Assembly (NCBI RefSeq): GCF_910592395.1
Contig: NC_088323.1
Location: 15,177,501-15,241,500 of the forward strand
DNA length: 64,000 nucleotides
Reading direction: 5' to 3'
Origin: Lineus longissimus
Lineage: Eukaryota; Nemertea; Pilidiophora; Heteronemertea; Lineidae
Below the pieces are notes generated by a model that was given only the letters and a program-made list of their open reading frames with translations, ran no database searches and had not been told where the DNA came from. Every line of letters begins with the position of its first letter. Positions within the stretch are counted from its first letter, which is position 1. Both the position numbers and the translations under genes were made by a program. Positions 63,155-64,000 of this stretch are shown in pieces.

Positions 63155-63659
63155 TAAGATTAGACTGACAGGGAATCAAACTGGCGCGCCTCATGACTGG
63201 GGCCCTGACATCTTCCAAGCAGAAGCCATTGGCCCTCAGACACAAACAGAGGAGACTAAGTTGATGACTGAAAACCCTTCCTCACTTTCCGGGACAAACG
63301 TAAGAATCGACACGGGTCATCTGACTCACGAGGGCTGCTCCAGTGATGAGGTCCTACACTGTACCTCACCATGGCGGACCCAACGAAGCACCTGTCTTTC
63401 AGGGAGCTCTCTGTGCCCAGGGCCCGCCAATCTTGGGTCTCTACGCTCTGGGATCCCTCTTATCTGAGGTACCAACGCTCTGGAAACCCTTCTACTTGGG
63501 CTACCTCGCCGAAAGGCCTACACAAGGTACGGAAATGGACAATTCCTTGTCTCTATCCTGAGAAGAAGGGACTCCTTATGATTGTACACAGATCAACTTG
63601 CCAGTTCCACGTGGCATGCGAATTTCAAATTTCAAATTTCAAATTTCGTGTCAACGTCA

Positions 63660-63870
63660 CTAGCTTTTTGAGTATTCGTCCAATGGCTTCACGATACCAT
63701 CTGTAAAGGAGGAATATATAGTTATACAACTCTTCTTTTTTGATAGTCAGCCTGAAGGTAATTTTGGCAAAATTCATTGTAAATTTCAATGATTTATATA
63801 AAGGGGTTGAGGGTTGTCACTTACCATGATAAACTCTCAGTATCGCTTCACACACAAACTTGTATTGACT
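63660..63870 (-). CDS. PTPN4: PTPN4/PTPN3-type protein tyrosine phosphatase, last two coding exons (63870..63825, 63700..63660)
   Basis: The upstream exon follows acceptor TCTCGTTGTTGCAG and encodes SQYKFVCEAILRVYH, ending CAT G|GTAAGT. The next exon (acceptor CCTTTACAG|AT) encodes GIVKPLDEYSKS and stops with TAG at 63660. The joined tail SQYKFVCEAILRVYHDGIVK matches the C-terminal helix after the phosphatase catalytic domain in the FERM-PDZ phosphatases PTPN3/PTPN4; the VKPL ending is closer to PTPN4 as I recall it. These enzymes dephosphorylate phosphotyrosine at the membrane cortex. The rest of the gene lies beyond the right edge. An alternative acceptor at 63907 would extend the first exon in frame (FSDGEFFSLLQ) but has a weaker pyrimidine tract. 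Confidence 0.85.
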
Positions 63871-64000
63871 CTGCAACAACGAGAAGAACTCACCATCAGA
63901 AAACCTGCACACAAATTTAAATTTTGAGAATTCTACAAAAAAATTTCCCAAAAATTATTTTTTCAATATTTTTGACCTAAATATCAGTTTTTCAATATCT

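Overview
This window is eukaryotic: genes are split into small exons with canonical GT/AG introns, and it carries CR1/Jockey-group retrotransposons, tRNA-derived SINEs, many short inverted-repeat transposons (MITEs) and about a dozen minisatellite arrays. The gene content and repeat style suggest a bilaterian invertebrate, probably marine (deuterostome or lophotrochozoan). The sequence alone does not give the species. Nothing bacterial, plasmid or phage was seen.

Three host genes are recognisable. (1) A FERM-domain gene of the EPB41L5/EPB41L4B (fly yurt) family fills 1.5-50.2 kb on the minus strand. I traced 15 coding exons with compatible reading phases (one of them, a 36-bp microexon, is tentative), from the ATG at 50152 down to 1624..1537. 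It continues past the left edge, and one central FERM exon was not found. (2) TMEM177 lies on the plus strand at 51.2-52.6 kb, complete in two coding exons, head-to-head with the FERM gene. (3) The last two coding exons of a PTPN4/PTPN3-type tyrosine phosphatase lie on the minus strand at 63.66-63.87 kb and run off the right edge. As I recall the human map, TMEM177, PTPN4 and EPB41L5 are neighbours on chromosome 2q14.2, so this looks like conserved microsynteny.

The most unusual feature is at 22.9-24.4 kb. The 3' half of a FERM exon, with its own 5' splice site, has been amplified into a 77-bp tandem array. There are 18 extra copies at exact 77-bp spacing, so the intron begins with 19 consecutive donor-like sites. 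Only the first keeps the reading frame.

Repeats by region: 0-5 kb holds FERM exon 16, a GGTAGGGTGG low-copy repeat, a 23-bp E-box-bearing array and a MITE. 5-10 kb holds a 33-bp array and a 5'-truncated non-LTR element with an open 846-codon frame. 10-16 kb holds nested MITEs and FERM exons 12-14. 16-25 kb holds FERM exons 5-11, with MITEs close to splice donors, and the exon-derived array. 25-43 kb is one very large intron packed with minisatellites, MITEs and a Myb/SANT-like transposon ORF. 43-50 kb holds FERM exons 1-3 and an inverted repeat. 52.9-54.5 kb is a ~210-bp array downstream of TMEM177. 54.5-63.6 kb is mostly featureless intergenic DNA.

At least twenty copies of one pogo/Tc1-like MITE (TA target sites), several TTAA-flanked families and a 363-bp TAA-flanked family are scattered through the window.
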